From a virus, in IMG/VR virus record IMGVR_UViG_3300009285_005078, positions 1 to 41,134 of that record: a DNA stretch of 41,134 nucleotides; one strand, 5' to 3'. Shown here piece after piece: positions 1 through 6,779 of the stretch. The notes beneath the pieces were generated by a model that saw nothing but the letters and a program-made list of their open reading frames with translations, was not told the origin of the DNA and searched no databases. How positions within the stretch are numbered: the stretch's first letter is position 1; each line of letters begins with the position of its first letter. Both the position numbers and the translations under genes were made by a program.

Positions 1-2
1 TT

Positions 3-860
3 CCCGATCTTTTGGAACGAGGGCTTTATCAGTTTCAAAACTATTACGGTTCCATAAGATGGTCTATTTCTTCCCTCATTATTATTTTTCCAGTTTACGT
101 CTGGGCCGGTTATTATTTAAATAAAATTTATTCTCGCGAACCGGAAAAGCGCAATTTAAGGATTCGCAAGTGGCTCCTAAATTTCACGGTTTTTGCCGCC
201 GCTTTAATTATAATAGGGGATTTGGTAACCCTTATTTACAACTTTTTAGGCGGCGACCTGACAATGCGGTTTGTTCTTAAAATCGCGGCCGTTTTCTTCG
301 TTGCCGCTTCCGTTTTCTTTTATTATTTCTGGGAGTTAAGGGGTTGGGCAACCCGTTCGACAAGCTCAGGGTTAAAAATTTCCGATTCAGCGAGAAAAAT
401 TTTCATCTACGCGGTTATTGCCATCGTGGCGCTCGCGGTGATTGCCGGATTTTTTGTTGTCGGCTCGCCGCAAAGCGAACGCCTGCGTCGTTTTGACGAC
501 CAGAAAGTTTCCGACCTTCAAATTATCCAAGGACAAATAATTTATTACTGGCAAAACAAGGAAAAACTTCCCGGAAAGCTTGACGATTTGAAAGACCCAA
601 TAAGTGGATTTAATCCGGCTAAAGACCCGCAAACCGGCGCCGATTACATCTACGAAGTTAAGGGTAAATTAGAATTTTCGCTTTGCGCCGATTTTAATCT
701 GCCGAGTTTAGAAAGCGGCAAACCCTCTATTGAACTCCCGACATATCCGCCGCAATATTATCCGCGCAGCGATTCCAACTGGAATCACGGTACTGGCTAC
801 GTTTGTTTTGAAAGAAAAATAGATCCGGAACTTTACAGACCAATCCAAAAAGCAAAATAA
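3..860 (+). CDS. DUF5671-like membrane protein with pseudopilin-like C-terminal domain, 5' end cut off
   Basis: The frame is open to the left edge, so the N-terminus is missing; codons before the TTG at 12 still read as protein. Several strongly hydrophobic stretches fill the first half (SSLIIIFPVYVWAGYYL, FTVFAAALIIIGDLVTLIY, a third near FVLKIAAVFFVAASVFFYYF, and IFIYAVIAIVALAVIAGFFVV). A soluble tail follows with RRFDDQKVSDLQIIQGQI, a run of residues like the extracytoplasmic part of type II/IV pseudopilins, then YYWQNKEKLP and a conserved-looking GTGYVCFE near the end. This domain pair is typical of Patescibacteria DUF5671 proteins. The role is unknown; an inner-membrane protein with an external domain is likely. 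A short inverted repeat sits in frame between the halves. It converges with the gene at 908-1285 on a shared terminator. Confidence 0.75.
   Translation, partial: PDLLERGLYQFQNYYGSIRWSISSLIIIFPVYVWAGYYLNKIYSREPEKRNLRIRKWLLNFTVFAAALIIIGDLVTLIYNFLGGDLTMRFVLKIAAVFFVAASVFFYYFWELRGWATRSTSSGLKISDSARKIFIYAVIAIVALAVIAGFFVVGSPQSERLRRFDDQKVSDLQIIQGQIIYYWQNKEKLPGKLDDLKDPISGFNPAKDPQTGADYIYEVKGKLEFSLCADFNLPSLESGKPSIELPTYPPQYYPRSDSNWNHGTGYVCFERKIDPELYRPIQKAK
350..373. repeat. short inverted repeat inserted in frame inside the membrane-protein gene
   Basis: AACCC at 350-354 pairs with GGGTT at 369-373 around GTTCGACAAGCTCA. It encodes a hydrophilic patch (RSTSSG) between two membrane segments. From general knowledge, closely similar TTCGACAAGCTCAGGG units occur as interspersed palindromic repeats in many uncultured bacterial genomes, including CPR. 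Only one copy is visible here. Confidence 0.5.
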
Positions 861-875
861 ACTTCTAAAATGTAA

Positions 876-904
876 AACGCCCTTAAGTAGTACCTAAGGG
901 CGTT
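876..904. terminator. bidirectional intrinsic terminator
   Basis: A perfect 10-bp stem (AACGCCCTTA with TAAGGGCGTT) around a 9-nt loop, with A-rich and T-rich flanks on either side. It lies between the stop codons of two convergent genes (860 and 908) and can serve both. Confidence 0.85.
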
Positions 905-907
905 TGG

Positions 908-1285
908 TTACAAATCCGGCAGTTTTTCGCCACCCGAAAAGGAGACCTTATCAATATATAGTTTCTTTATTTCGCATTTCCCATCCGGCAATTTTTCTTG
1001 TAAGAAAATTATTGGGAAAATATTTTTGCTGACCATATCATGATAGCCAGGAAAAATGTCTTTTCTGACGCAACCGATTATTGTTTTATTTTGTCCGGAC
1101 GAATCGGAAAAGGCGGCGACCAAATAAGTAAAGCTATCAGGCAAAACCGAGTTAAAACTACTGACAACACCAATAGCGGCAGCAAACGATTCGTATGCCG
1201 CTCTGGTAAGAATGCCAACAACTTCATTGAATGATTCTATTGGTATTGCTCCGATAATGTGTTTTATCAACATTATACATATCAA
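908..1285 (-). CDS. hypothetical protein, CPR section
   Basis: An unrecognised protein of about 120 residues. The composition is ordinary for a soluble protein, with alternating hydrophobic residues in the middle (FTYLVAAFSDSSGQNKTIIGCV) and a lysine-rich end (CEIKKLYIDKVSFSGGEKLPDL). No catalytic motif, signal peptide or membrane helix is seen. The start is uncertain: the first methionine is at 1285, but the one four codons later (MLIKHII) is equally possible. A TATAAT-like sequence overlaps this area, so the promoter may be right here. The gene stops three bases from the shared hairpin terminator, which supports it being real. A 64-codon ORF on the opposite strand is regarded as a shadow. 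Confidence 0.55.
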   Translation of the reverse strand: MICIMLIKHIIGAIPIESFNEVVGILTRAAYESFAAAIGVVSSFNSVLPDSFTYLVAAFSDSSGQNKTIIGCVRKDIFPGYHDMVSKNIFPIIFLQEKLPDGKCEIKKLYIDKVSFSGGEKLPDL

Positions 1286-1387
1286 TCAAATAAATTCTTT
1301 AAAAATCTGAAAATCATGCTTGAGGATTTTTTTGTTGGTGCCGTAGACGGCGACGGCGGCGCCTTAGAAGCTGAATTCAAGCTCGCT

Positions 1388-1416
1388 TTGACAGGCCGCG
1401 TAAATTATGGTATATA
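1388..1416 (+). promoter_or_regulatory. sigma70-type promoter of typA
   Basis: TTGACA at 1388-1393, a 17-bp spacer, then TATATA at 1411-1416. This is a near-consensus housekeeping promoter about 37 bp upstream of the typA start, in the gap after the divergent gene at 908-1285. Confidence 0.75.
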
Positions 1417-1452
1417 TTTATAGTAATTGTGCTGGGAAGCCGGCATTTTTTT

Positions 1453-3249
1453 ATGAAAATCAGGAACATCGCCATTATCGCCCATGTTGACCACGGCAAA
1501 ACCGCTTTAACCGACGCTTTGATGCGCCAGACAGGCGCGGTGGAAGAAGGCGTGAGCATGGATTCAAACGCGCTGGAACTGGAGCGCGGTATTACGATTT
1601 ACTCAAAAAATGCCTCTATTTTTTATAAGGATACGAAGATAAACATCGTGGACACTCCGGGCCACGCCGATTTTGGTTCGGAGGTGGAGCGCGTCCTTCG
1701 TTCAATCGATTCTGTTGTTTTGGTGGTGGATGCCCAGGAAGGGCCGATGCCCCAGACCAAATTCGTTTTGAAAAAATCTTTAGAGCTCGGCTTAAAGCCG
1801 ATTGTGGTTATCAATAAAATAGACAAGCCGGCGGCCAGGCCCGATTGGGTCCATGAAAAAGTGCTGGAGCTTTTTATGGATTTGAGAGCGAGTGACAGCC
1901 AGCTCAATTTTTCCACGGTTTACGCCATAGCCAAAGAAGGTGTTGCCAAAAATAAGTTAACCGACGATTCAAAAAATCTTTCGCCGCTTCTTGAAACAAT
2001 ACTCAAAGAAGTTCCGGAAGCGTCTTCGCAGGAGCTAAATCAAAAGCCCTTAAGAATCCAGCCGTTTAATCTGGCCTACGATAATTTTATGGGGCGCCTC
2101 GCCATTGGTCGGATTTACGAAGGAGTTGTTAAAGCGGGTAATGTGTTCGTAAAAAACGCCACTGGCGAGGTAAGGGCGGGAAAAATAAACAAAATTTTCA
2201 CTTTTGAAGGCCTTAAGAGAAAAGAGGTCGTGGAAGCGTCGGCCGGCGACATTATAATGATTGCCGGTCTTTCGGATATTTTTATCGGCGAGACGGTTTG
2301 TGCCGATCCCAATCAGAACGCCTTGCCGGCCATCAACATCGACGAGCCGACGATATCGCTTAATTTTTTGGTCAACAATTCGCCGTTTGCCGGTTGCGAA
2401 GGCAAATTTGTCACGAGCCGCCAACTGCGGGAGAGATTGGAGCGGGAGCTCGAAGTGAACGTCGGGTTAAAAATTGATTTTTCGGCGGGGGATTATTTTA
2501 AAGTTTACGGCCGGGGCGAATTGCATATCGCGATACTTCTCGAAAACATGAGGCGCGAGGGCTATGAGCTCCAGGTGTCCAAGCCCCAGGTTATTTTTAA
2601 AGAAGATTCTTCGGGAAAGACACTAGAGCCGTTTGAAGAAGTTGTCGTAGATGTTCCGAACACCATGTCCGGCTCGGTTATTGAAAGATTATCAAAAAGA
2701 AAAGGCGCGATGGCGAGCATCGAGCCCGACCAGAATCACACGAGATTGGTTTTTGAAATTCCGACGCGGGGACTGTTGGGCTATCGCGGGGAATTCGTGA
2801 TAGAGACGAAGGGCGAAGGCATTATTTACAGCCGGGTAATCGGTTTCCGGCCGTTTGTCGGAGATATTGACCGGCAGGTTTTCGGTTCAATGGTTTCAAT
2901 GGCCGATGGTAAGGCGCTCGGCTATTCACTGTGGAATCTTCAGGAAAGGGGAACGCTTTATATCGGCGCCGGCACCAAGGTTTTTGAAGGCATGGTTATC
3001 GGCAATACCGCGAAAGGCAATGACATGGCTGTAAACCCGACCAAAGGCAAAAATCTTACTAATGTCCGCTCCAAGAGCTCCGATGAAGCGATTACATTAA
3101 CTCCGCCGTTTGAAATCACTCTTGAAAGAGGGCTCGAAATTGTCGGCGACGACGAATATCTAGAGGTGGCGCCAAAAAGCGTCCGCCTAAGAAAACAAGT
3201 TCTCAGCGAACTCAACCGCGTCCGCGTTAAACGCCAGGGCAAGGCCTAA
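1453..3249 (+). CDS. typA: ribosome-associated GTPase TypA/BipA
   Basis: A translational GTPase of the EF-G/LepA group that acts on the 50S subunit and is linked to ribosome assembly and stress growth. All G motifs are visible near the N-terminus: AHVDHGKT (P-loop), ERGITI (switch I), DTPGHADF (switch II) and NKIDKP (guanine specificity). Domain II follows, then EF-G-like domains III and V (GRGELHIAILLENMRREGYE), and the BipA-specific C-terminal domain with GLLGYRGEF, GTKVFEGMVIG and NVRSKSSDEA. At 598 residues it is full length (the family is about 600-610). The ATG at 1453 is chosen because MKIRNIAIIAHVDHGKT matches the family N-terminus; a GTG at 1429 in the same frame adds an atypical extension. 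Standard codon use, AT-rich like its neighbours, with its own promoter and terminator. Confidence 0.97.
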   Translation: MKIRNIAIIAHVDHGKTALTDALMRQTGAVEEGVSMDSNALELERGITIYSKNASIFYKDTKINIVDTPGHADFGSEVERVLRSIDSVVLVVDAQEGPMPQTKFVLKKSLELGLKPIVVINKIDKPAARPDWVHEKVLELFMDLRASDSQLNFSTVYAIAKEGVAKNKLTDDSKNLSPLLETILKEVPEASSQELNQKPLRIQPFNLAYDNFMGRLAIGRIYEGVVKAGNVFVKNATGEVRAGKINKIFTFEGLKRKEVVEASAGDIIMIAGLSDIFIGETVCADPNQNALPAINIDEPTISLNFLVNNSPFAGCEGKFVTSRQLRERLERELEVNVGLKIDFSAGDYFKVYGRGELHIAILLENMRREGYELQVSKPQVIFKEDSSGKTLEPFEEVVVDVPNTMSGSVIERLSKRKGAMASIEPDQNHTRLVFEIPTRGLLGYRGEFVIETKGEGIIYSRVIGFRPFVGDIDRQVFGSMVSMADGKALGYSLWNLQERGTLYIGAGTKVFEGMVIGNTAKGNDMAVNPTKGKNLTNVRSKSSDEAITLTPPFEITLERGLEIVGDDEYLEVAPKSVRLRKQVLSELNRVRVKRQGKA

Positions 3250-3261
3250 AAAATTTTTCAT

Positions 3262-3293
3262 AACAAAAGTCCCGCGTTCGCGGGACTTTTGTT
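3262..3293. terminator. bidirectional intrinsic terminator after typA
   Basis: A 15-bp perfect stem (AACAAAAGTCCCGCG with its complement) around a two-base TT centre, with T-rich sequence on both strands. It lies 13 bp after the typA stop. The stop codon of a convergent minus-strand reading frame (3292-3294) touches its right edge, so it can serve both directions. Confidence 0.92.
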
Positions 3294-3384
3294 ATTTAAT
3301 AAACTCTTTCAAAACCTTAAAAAATCCTGTGCCGGCTTTTTTGAAATGACCGATTTTCGGCTTGTTAAGTTTTGGCTCCGCTTC
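3292..3384 (-). pseudogene. 3' remnant of a convergent CPR gene, cut at the sequence junction
   Basis: On the minus strand an open frame of 30 codons ends with TAA at 3292-3294, right at the typA terminator. Its product is lysine-rich (it ends GTGFFKVLKEFIK) and its base composition matches the CPR section. Going upstream the frame meets TGA at 3385-3387, exactly where the sequence becomes phage-like, so the rest of the gene is missing. I read it as the true C-terminus of a chromosomal gene convergent with typA. The function cannot be told from this fragment. Confidence 0.55.
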
Positions 3385-3391
3385 TCATAAT
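3385..3391. other. junction between CPR chromosome and phage DNA
   Basis: Left of here the DNA is AT-rich, with T and A runs and cellular genes. Right of here it is uniformly GC-rich and carries only phage-type genes on the minus strand. The last phage gene ends with TGA at 3391-3393, and the remnant cellular frame is closed by a TGA at 3385-3387. No recognisable att core, tRNA end or integrase is present at the join. Confidence 0.7.
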
Positions 3392-4149
3392 CACCTCAAT
3401 CCTTCCTGCCCCTTAACCGCCGCCAGTGGCGGCGACTGCGCGTCCGTGTTGGTATACACCGGCTTTCCTGCGTCGAGCGCCGCCCACAGGGTCGTATTGT
3501 TCTCCCGCACCGCCGGGTCGAAATAGAGGGCCACGGCATCACAGTCGGCCAATTCCTTGGCCAGCGCGTCATCCCCGAGATACCCGAGAACGCGCAGGCG
3601 GTCGCCAAAGATGCCGCGCATGGCGGTAATGCTGTCCGTCAATGCGCCATCCCACGGGGAGCCTTCATGGACCGCCGTGGACAGGGCGATGGTGTAGTCT
3701 GGATGCTCCACGTCGAGCCGCGCCTTGAGCGCCGCAAACTGCTCTAGCGCGAGCTTGTGCGCCATGCCGAAGGTCAGGACGCGATACGCGCCGCGACTCG
3801 GGTTGCCCTGAATGGTCGAGGGACACCACGCTTCGATGATGTCGGGGCGAATGGGACGCAGTGCGTCAGCGAGTGCGCGGCTCGCCGCAAAGGCTCGCAC
3901 GGCGTACAAGAGCAGCGGTTCACCCAACGCGCCATGTAGAAAAATATCGAACGGTACGCGCGCGATCAGGATGTTTTCGGGCAACTCAGACGGCTTGATG
4001 GACACCAGTGGATACTGCGCCGCCAACGCCTCGGGTGACCCCAGCCGATAGCACGGCACGCCCAGCCGCGCCGCGAGCTGGTGGTTGAACTTGGCCACCC
4101 CGCACGTCATGGGGTTCATGTGGTACGACAGCACGCAATCGTTCGTCAT
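3391..4149 (-). CDS. GT-B-like glycosyltransferase, phage
   Basis: A protein of 252 residues. The start (VLSYHMNPMTCGVAKFNHQLA, with CGVAKF matching the CGIAxY opening of GT4-type enzymes) and the end (DCDAVALYFDPA..NNTTLWAALDAGKPVYTN, like the sugar-nucleotide region of GT-B C-domains) both suggest a compact GT-B glycosyltransferase. It is shorter than a usual GT-B enzyme (350-400), so it may be reduced or may not be catalytic. The start overlaps the stop of the nucleotidyltransferase-methyltransferase gene by four bases (ATGA), which implies coupled translation and a shared pathway. It is the last phage gene before the junction, and its stop is three bases from the cellular piece, so the C-terminus is probably intact. 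Acceptor and donor are unknown. Confidence 0.55.
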   Translation of the reverse strand: MTNDCVLSYHMNPMTCGVAKFNHQLAARLGVPCYRLGSPEALAAQYPLVSIKPSELPENILIARVPFDIFLHGALGEPLLLYAVRAFAASRALADALRPIRPDIIEAWCPSTIQGNPSRGAYRVLTFGMAHKLALEQFAALKARLDVEHPDYTIALSTAVHEGSPWDGALTDSITAMRGIFGDRLRVLGYLGDDALAKELADCDAVALYFDPAVRENNTTLWAALDAGKPVYTNTDAQSPPLAAVKGQEGLR

Positions 4150-5138
4150 ACCTCGAACACCAATACCCGCCCCAGCCCCTTCCAGTCCATCTTAGCCTCC
4201 AGGTCCGGGCGGCTCTTGCAGCCGTGCAGCACGAACAGCGCGCGCAGCAAATCCTTTGTGGCAAACGTGATTTCGGTCGGGTCAATCTCGCGGTGGCCGT
4301 CAGTCGTCACGTCCAGCAGATGCGCCGGGTTCGGATGAAAGCGCGTCGTGAGGTAGATGTAGCGACTAGAGTGAGCGACAAGCGAACGAATCAGTTTTTC
4401 CCATTCACTGAGTGGCACATGCTCAAAGACTTCTCGGCACACCACCAGCGGGGTCACGTGTGCGTCGTTAAACCAGTTATCGTCCAAAACGAAATAATGG
4501 TCCGTCGTGACGTGCGGCTCATAACCAAACGCCTTCAACCCCAGTTCTCGCAGCATGGTCACCAGATGGCCCAGACCGCACCCGTAGTCAAGCACGCCTG
4601 ACGGTTCAAACACGTCCTTGATGAGTTGCGCGTGCGGCCCCTCAATCCCCCGTCGAGCCTCCAGGCTGTAGTCCGTCGTCGGCACCCACGGCTGCTGCGG
4701 CGGCTGTGTCTGGATGAACCGTTCCAGCGCCGCCACGGCTCGCCCATCGGCCCGGCGCTGGTAGTCGGCTAGAAGCGCCGATGAGGACGCCATGCGCGTG
4801 TCGAGGTAGCGAATCTCGGCTTTCACTTCCCGGCACGCAGTCACCACGTCCAAGGGCAGGCGGTCCCGCCACTCCTCGCCCTTCACGAGGAAGTCCGGCT
4901 TGATCACATGGATCGCGTTCGCCAGCGGCCCAATTCGCACGCTATGCACCGCATGGAGTCCGGCAATGACCGCAGCCCGCCGCGCTTCCAGCAGGAACAC
5001 CGGATGCTTCTGTTCGACCACACTATCTGGCGCGACGTTGACGATCAGGATGCCGAGGCGGGCGGCTTCATGCAGGTAGGCGACGTGCCCGTGATGCAGC
5101 GGATCGAACGTGCCATCGGCCAACACGACTGGAGTCAT
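4146..5138 (-). CDS. bifunctional cytidylyltransferase-like / SAM-dependent methyltransferase fusion
   Basis: Two domains in 330 residues. Residues 1 to about 130 are a nucleotidyltransferase of the cytidylyltransferase superfamily: ADGTFDPLHHGH carries the HxGH active site at 15-18, with KPDFLVKGEEW at 80-90 and a RMASSSAL segment at 115-122 in the place of the family's C-terminal ST motif. It resembles RfaE C-domain, TagD and glycerol-3-phosphate cytidylyltransferases. Residues about 150-330 are a class I methyltransferase with motif I VLDYGCGLGHLV (182-193) and REVFEHVPLSEWEKLI later, as in Methyltransf_23. Known family chemistry would be activation of a sugar- or polyol-phosphate with CTP plus a methyl transfer; the substrate here is inferred only. 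It is coupled (ATGA) to the GT-like gene downstream and preceded by a conserved 29-bp element. Confidence 0.75.
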   Translation of the reverse strand: MTPVVLADGTFDPLHHGHVAYLHEAARLGILIVNVAPDSVVEQKHPVFLLEARRAAVIAGLHAVHSVRIGPLANAIHVIKPDFLVKGEEWRDRLPLDVVTACREVKAEIRYLDTRMASSSALLADYQRRADGRAVAALERFIQTQPPQQPWVPTTDYSLEARRGIEGPHAQLIKDVFEPSGVLDYGCGLGHLVTMLRELGLKAFGYEPHVTTDHYFVLDDNWFNDAHVTPLVVCREVFEHVPLSEWEKLIRSLVAHSSRYIYLTTRFHPNPAHLLDVTTDGHREIDPTEITFATKDLLRALFVLHGCKSRPDLEAKMDWKGLGRVLVFEV

Positions 5139-5153
5139 GCCTGCTCGTATATG

Positions 5154-5182
5154 CCGACGTATCCCTTCCGGCTGTCAAGCCC
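5154..5182 (-). promoter_or_regulatory. conserved 29-bp intergenic element, copy 1
   Basis: On the coding strand it opens GGGCTTGAC and ends AAGGGATACGTCGG after six variable bases. 25 of 29 positions match the copy at 10706-10734. It overlaps the stop codon of the upstream methyltransferase gene and ends 15 bp before the next start codon. TTGACA (5173-5178) is a perfect -35 hexamer and TATACG follows at 5146-5151, but the 21-bp spacing is too long for sigma70. A phage promoter or operator is inferred. Confidence 0.45.
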
Positions 5183-5858
5183 CACAACTCGCGCGAATGA
5201 CCGCGAGCCCCGTCACCGTCTTGTCGTCCCGCCACGCTCGCGCCCCGCCGATGGTGCGGTCGGCTACTCGCCAGCCGTCCGTCTCCCGGGCGTAACAGCA
5301 GACCCGCACCGTCGCCGGCTGGAGCATCTGGCCGATCCGCTCGATGTCCTCGGACCCGAACGCCCGCCACTTCCCGCCTGGATGGGCTTCCGGCCGACCA
5401 TACGGCACGCTGATCACCAGCGCCCCCTTGCAGACCCGCCGCAACTCGCTCACCGCGCGCCACACGGAGTCCGGAGCGGCCTCGGCCGAATGGCCATAGT
5501 GCCGGTTATCCATCCCGACATGTTCCAGCGTGGAGATGCACAGGACGCACGGGAAGGCCCGATCCGGAAAGGGCAGCGTGCGGAGGTCCGCCACGACGTA
5601 CTGCCGGCGGCGATGGCTGTACACCCGCTCCTGGCCGAGCGTGACGTGGACGTACGTGGAGGGCGTCCACTGGTGAAGATTGGGGATGTTCAGGGCGCAG
5701 CCAGCATCCAAGACGAGGGGGGACCAGACGGCAATCGCCAACGCGAGCGGGACTTCAAGGCACCGCTCGTTTTCAGTCGGGTTGAACTTTGGCGGCAGGG
5801 GCACACCCCACTGCACGGGACTGCCGGGGCCAACCGTAATCTCCATCGTCTTAGCCAT
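5175..5858 (-). CDS. class I SAM-dependent methyltransferase
   Basis: 227 residues with a Rossmann methyltransferase pattern: motif I LVLDAGCALNIPNL, a post-I strand, VVADLRTLPFPDRAFPCVLCISTLEHVGM (motifs II to IV, with the LPF...F...L.ISTLEH arrangement typical of Methyltransf_11), and VSELRRVCKGALVISVPYG (motif V). The glycine-rich loop is degenerate (GCALN instead of GxGxG), as in several glycan-linked methyltransferases. It ends at the conserved 29-bp element and lies next to the nucleotidyltransferase and glycosyltransferase genes, so a role in making or capping a modified sugar is a reasonable inference; a small-molecule or protein substrate is also possible. It starts with ATG inside the last codons of the small membrane-protein gene. 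Confidence 0.7.
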   Translation of the reverse strand: MAKTMEITVGPGSPVQWGVPLPPKFNPTENERCLEVPLALAIAVWSPLVLDAGCALNIPNLHQWTPSTYVHVTLGQERVYSHRRRQYVVADLRTLPFPDRAFPCVLCISTLEHVGMDNRHYGHSAEAAPDSVWRAVSELRRVCKGALVISVPYGRPEAHPGGKWRAFGSEDIERIGQMLQPATVRVCCYARETDGWRVADRTIGGARAWRDDKTVTGLAVIRASCGA

Positions 5859-6102
5859 ACCACCAGCGCGTCAGCGCCATCCCGGTCACGGTGCCCACGC
5901 CCGCCCCGAAACCATAGACCGCCCAGCCCCACGGCTTATCCTTGTGCGCCGCCGCGCCGGCATTGCTCCACCAGACGGCCGAAATGGCGAAGCCAATCCC
6001 GCCCGCCCCGATGTAATGGCCGCCGCTCACTTGCACCACGTTCGCGGCTGTCAGGGCCACAATCAGGAAGCCGCGCCAGAAGATGCGGACGTAGTCAGTC
6101 AC
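5851..6102 (-). CDS. small membrane protein, two hydrophobic segments
   Basis: 83 residues. Two hydrophobic stretches are visible: residues about 9-24 (WRGFLIVALTAANVVQV) and 30-48 (IGAGGIGFAISAVWWSNAG), then a glycine-rich, weakly hydrophobic end (WGWAVYGFGAGVGTVTGMAL). Probably an inner-membrane protein. The GTG start overlaps the stop of the DNA methyltransferase gene (GTGA), and the end overlaps the next gene by eight bases, so it sits inside a translationally coupled operon. It could be a second holin-like protein, but it is far from the endolysin and no family was recognised. Confidence 0.6.
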   Translation of the reverse strand: MTDYVRIFWRGFLIVALTAANVVQVSGGHYIGAGGIGFAISAVWWSNAGAAAHKDKPWGWAVYGFGAGVGTVTGMALTRWWYG

Positions 6103-6779
6103 AGTAGCCCAGCCTGTGCCGGTTCTGGCTTTGGCGGCTCCAGTGGGAGGACTTCCTGCGCGAGTCTCTTGGCGGCAATCTCGCAGTAGCGTTCTTCGAT
6201 CTCGATGCCAATGGCCTTCCGGCCCAGTTGCTTGGCAGCACGAAGCGTCGTTCCCGTGCCGAGAAACGGATCAACCACTGTCGCACCAGCGGGAGCCAGT
6301 AACCCAACAAGGCGAACCATCACGCCCTCTGCTGTTGTCCCTGGGTGCCCGTAGGATTCGCCGTCGTACAAATACCCTTCGTCGGGAAGCCGTATTCCGT
6401 CCCAGAGGTTCGAGACAGATTTAGCTGGCTTCCCACGAACCAACAGCAACAGAAATTGATCGGACCATCCGAACCGAATTGGACCCTGCGCGCGGCGTTG
6501 AACGACGACCGGATGCGCGTCATTTCCAAGAATGCTCGTAAATCGCGCCAGTTGAACCGTAGGCGTCACCCAACCCTGAACAGAACACGAACCAGCCACC
6601 AACATTAAAAGCTCGTTGTACTCCTCGTCGCTCATGTCGTCCCGGTGAACGCCATAATTCTTCCCGACATTGAACGGCGGGTCAGTCACTACGGTATCAG
6701 GCGACAAGGCCGGCAGGATGTCCCGGCAGTCGCCGTGATAAATCGTGATGCCCGCGTGTTCGTAATAGGGCTTAATCAA
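6099..6779 (-). CDS. beta-class site-specific DNA methyltransferase (adenine-N6 or cytosine-N4)
   Basis: 226 residues. The catalytic motif IV, TDPPF, comes first (residues 32-36), preceded by ITIYHGDCRDIL. The SAM-binding motif I, DPFLGTGTT, comes near the C-terminus (170-178), followed by GRKAIGIEIEERYCEIAAKRL. This order defines the beta class. DPPF is usual in N6-adenine and N4-cytosine enzymes and the target base cannot be settled by eye. The start is taken as TTG at 6779, because GGAGG lies 9 bases upstream and the protein then opens with the family-like PYYEHAGITIYHGD. The frame extends to 6863, but that part reads as a shadow of the upstream gene. No restriction enzyme gene is adjacent, so an orphan methyltransferase (self-protection or regulation) is likely. 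Confidence 0.88.
   Translation of the reverse strand: MIKPYYEHAGITIYHGDCRDILPALSPDTVVTDPPFNVGKNYGVHRDDMSDEEYNELLMLVAGSCSVQGWVTPTVQLARFTSILGNDAHPVVVQRRAQGPIRFGWSDQFLLLLVRGKPAKSVSNLWDGIRLPDEGYLYDGESYGHPGTTAEGVMVRLVGLLAPAGATVVDPFLGTGTTLRAAKQLGRKAIGIEIEERYCEIAAKRLAQEVLPLEPPKPEPAQAGLL

Noticed and set aside
1040-1234. 64-codon plus-strand frame in the CPR section
   Set aside because: Lies opposite a longer frame that ends at a terminator; no ribosome site or motif.
4908-6107. 399-codon plus-strand open frame
   Set aside because: Runs antisense through two methyltransferase-type genes and a small membrane gene whose motifs are clear.
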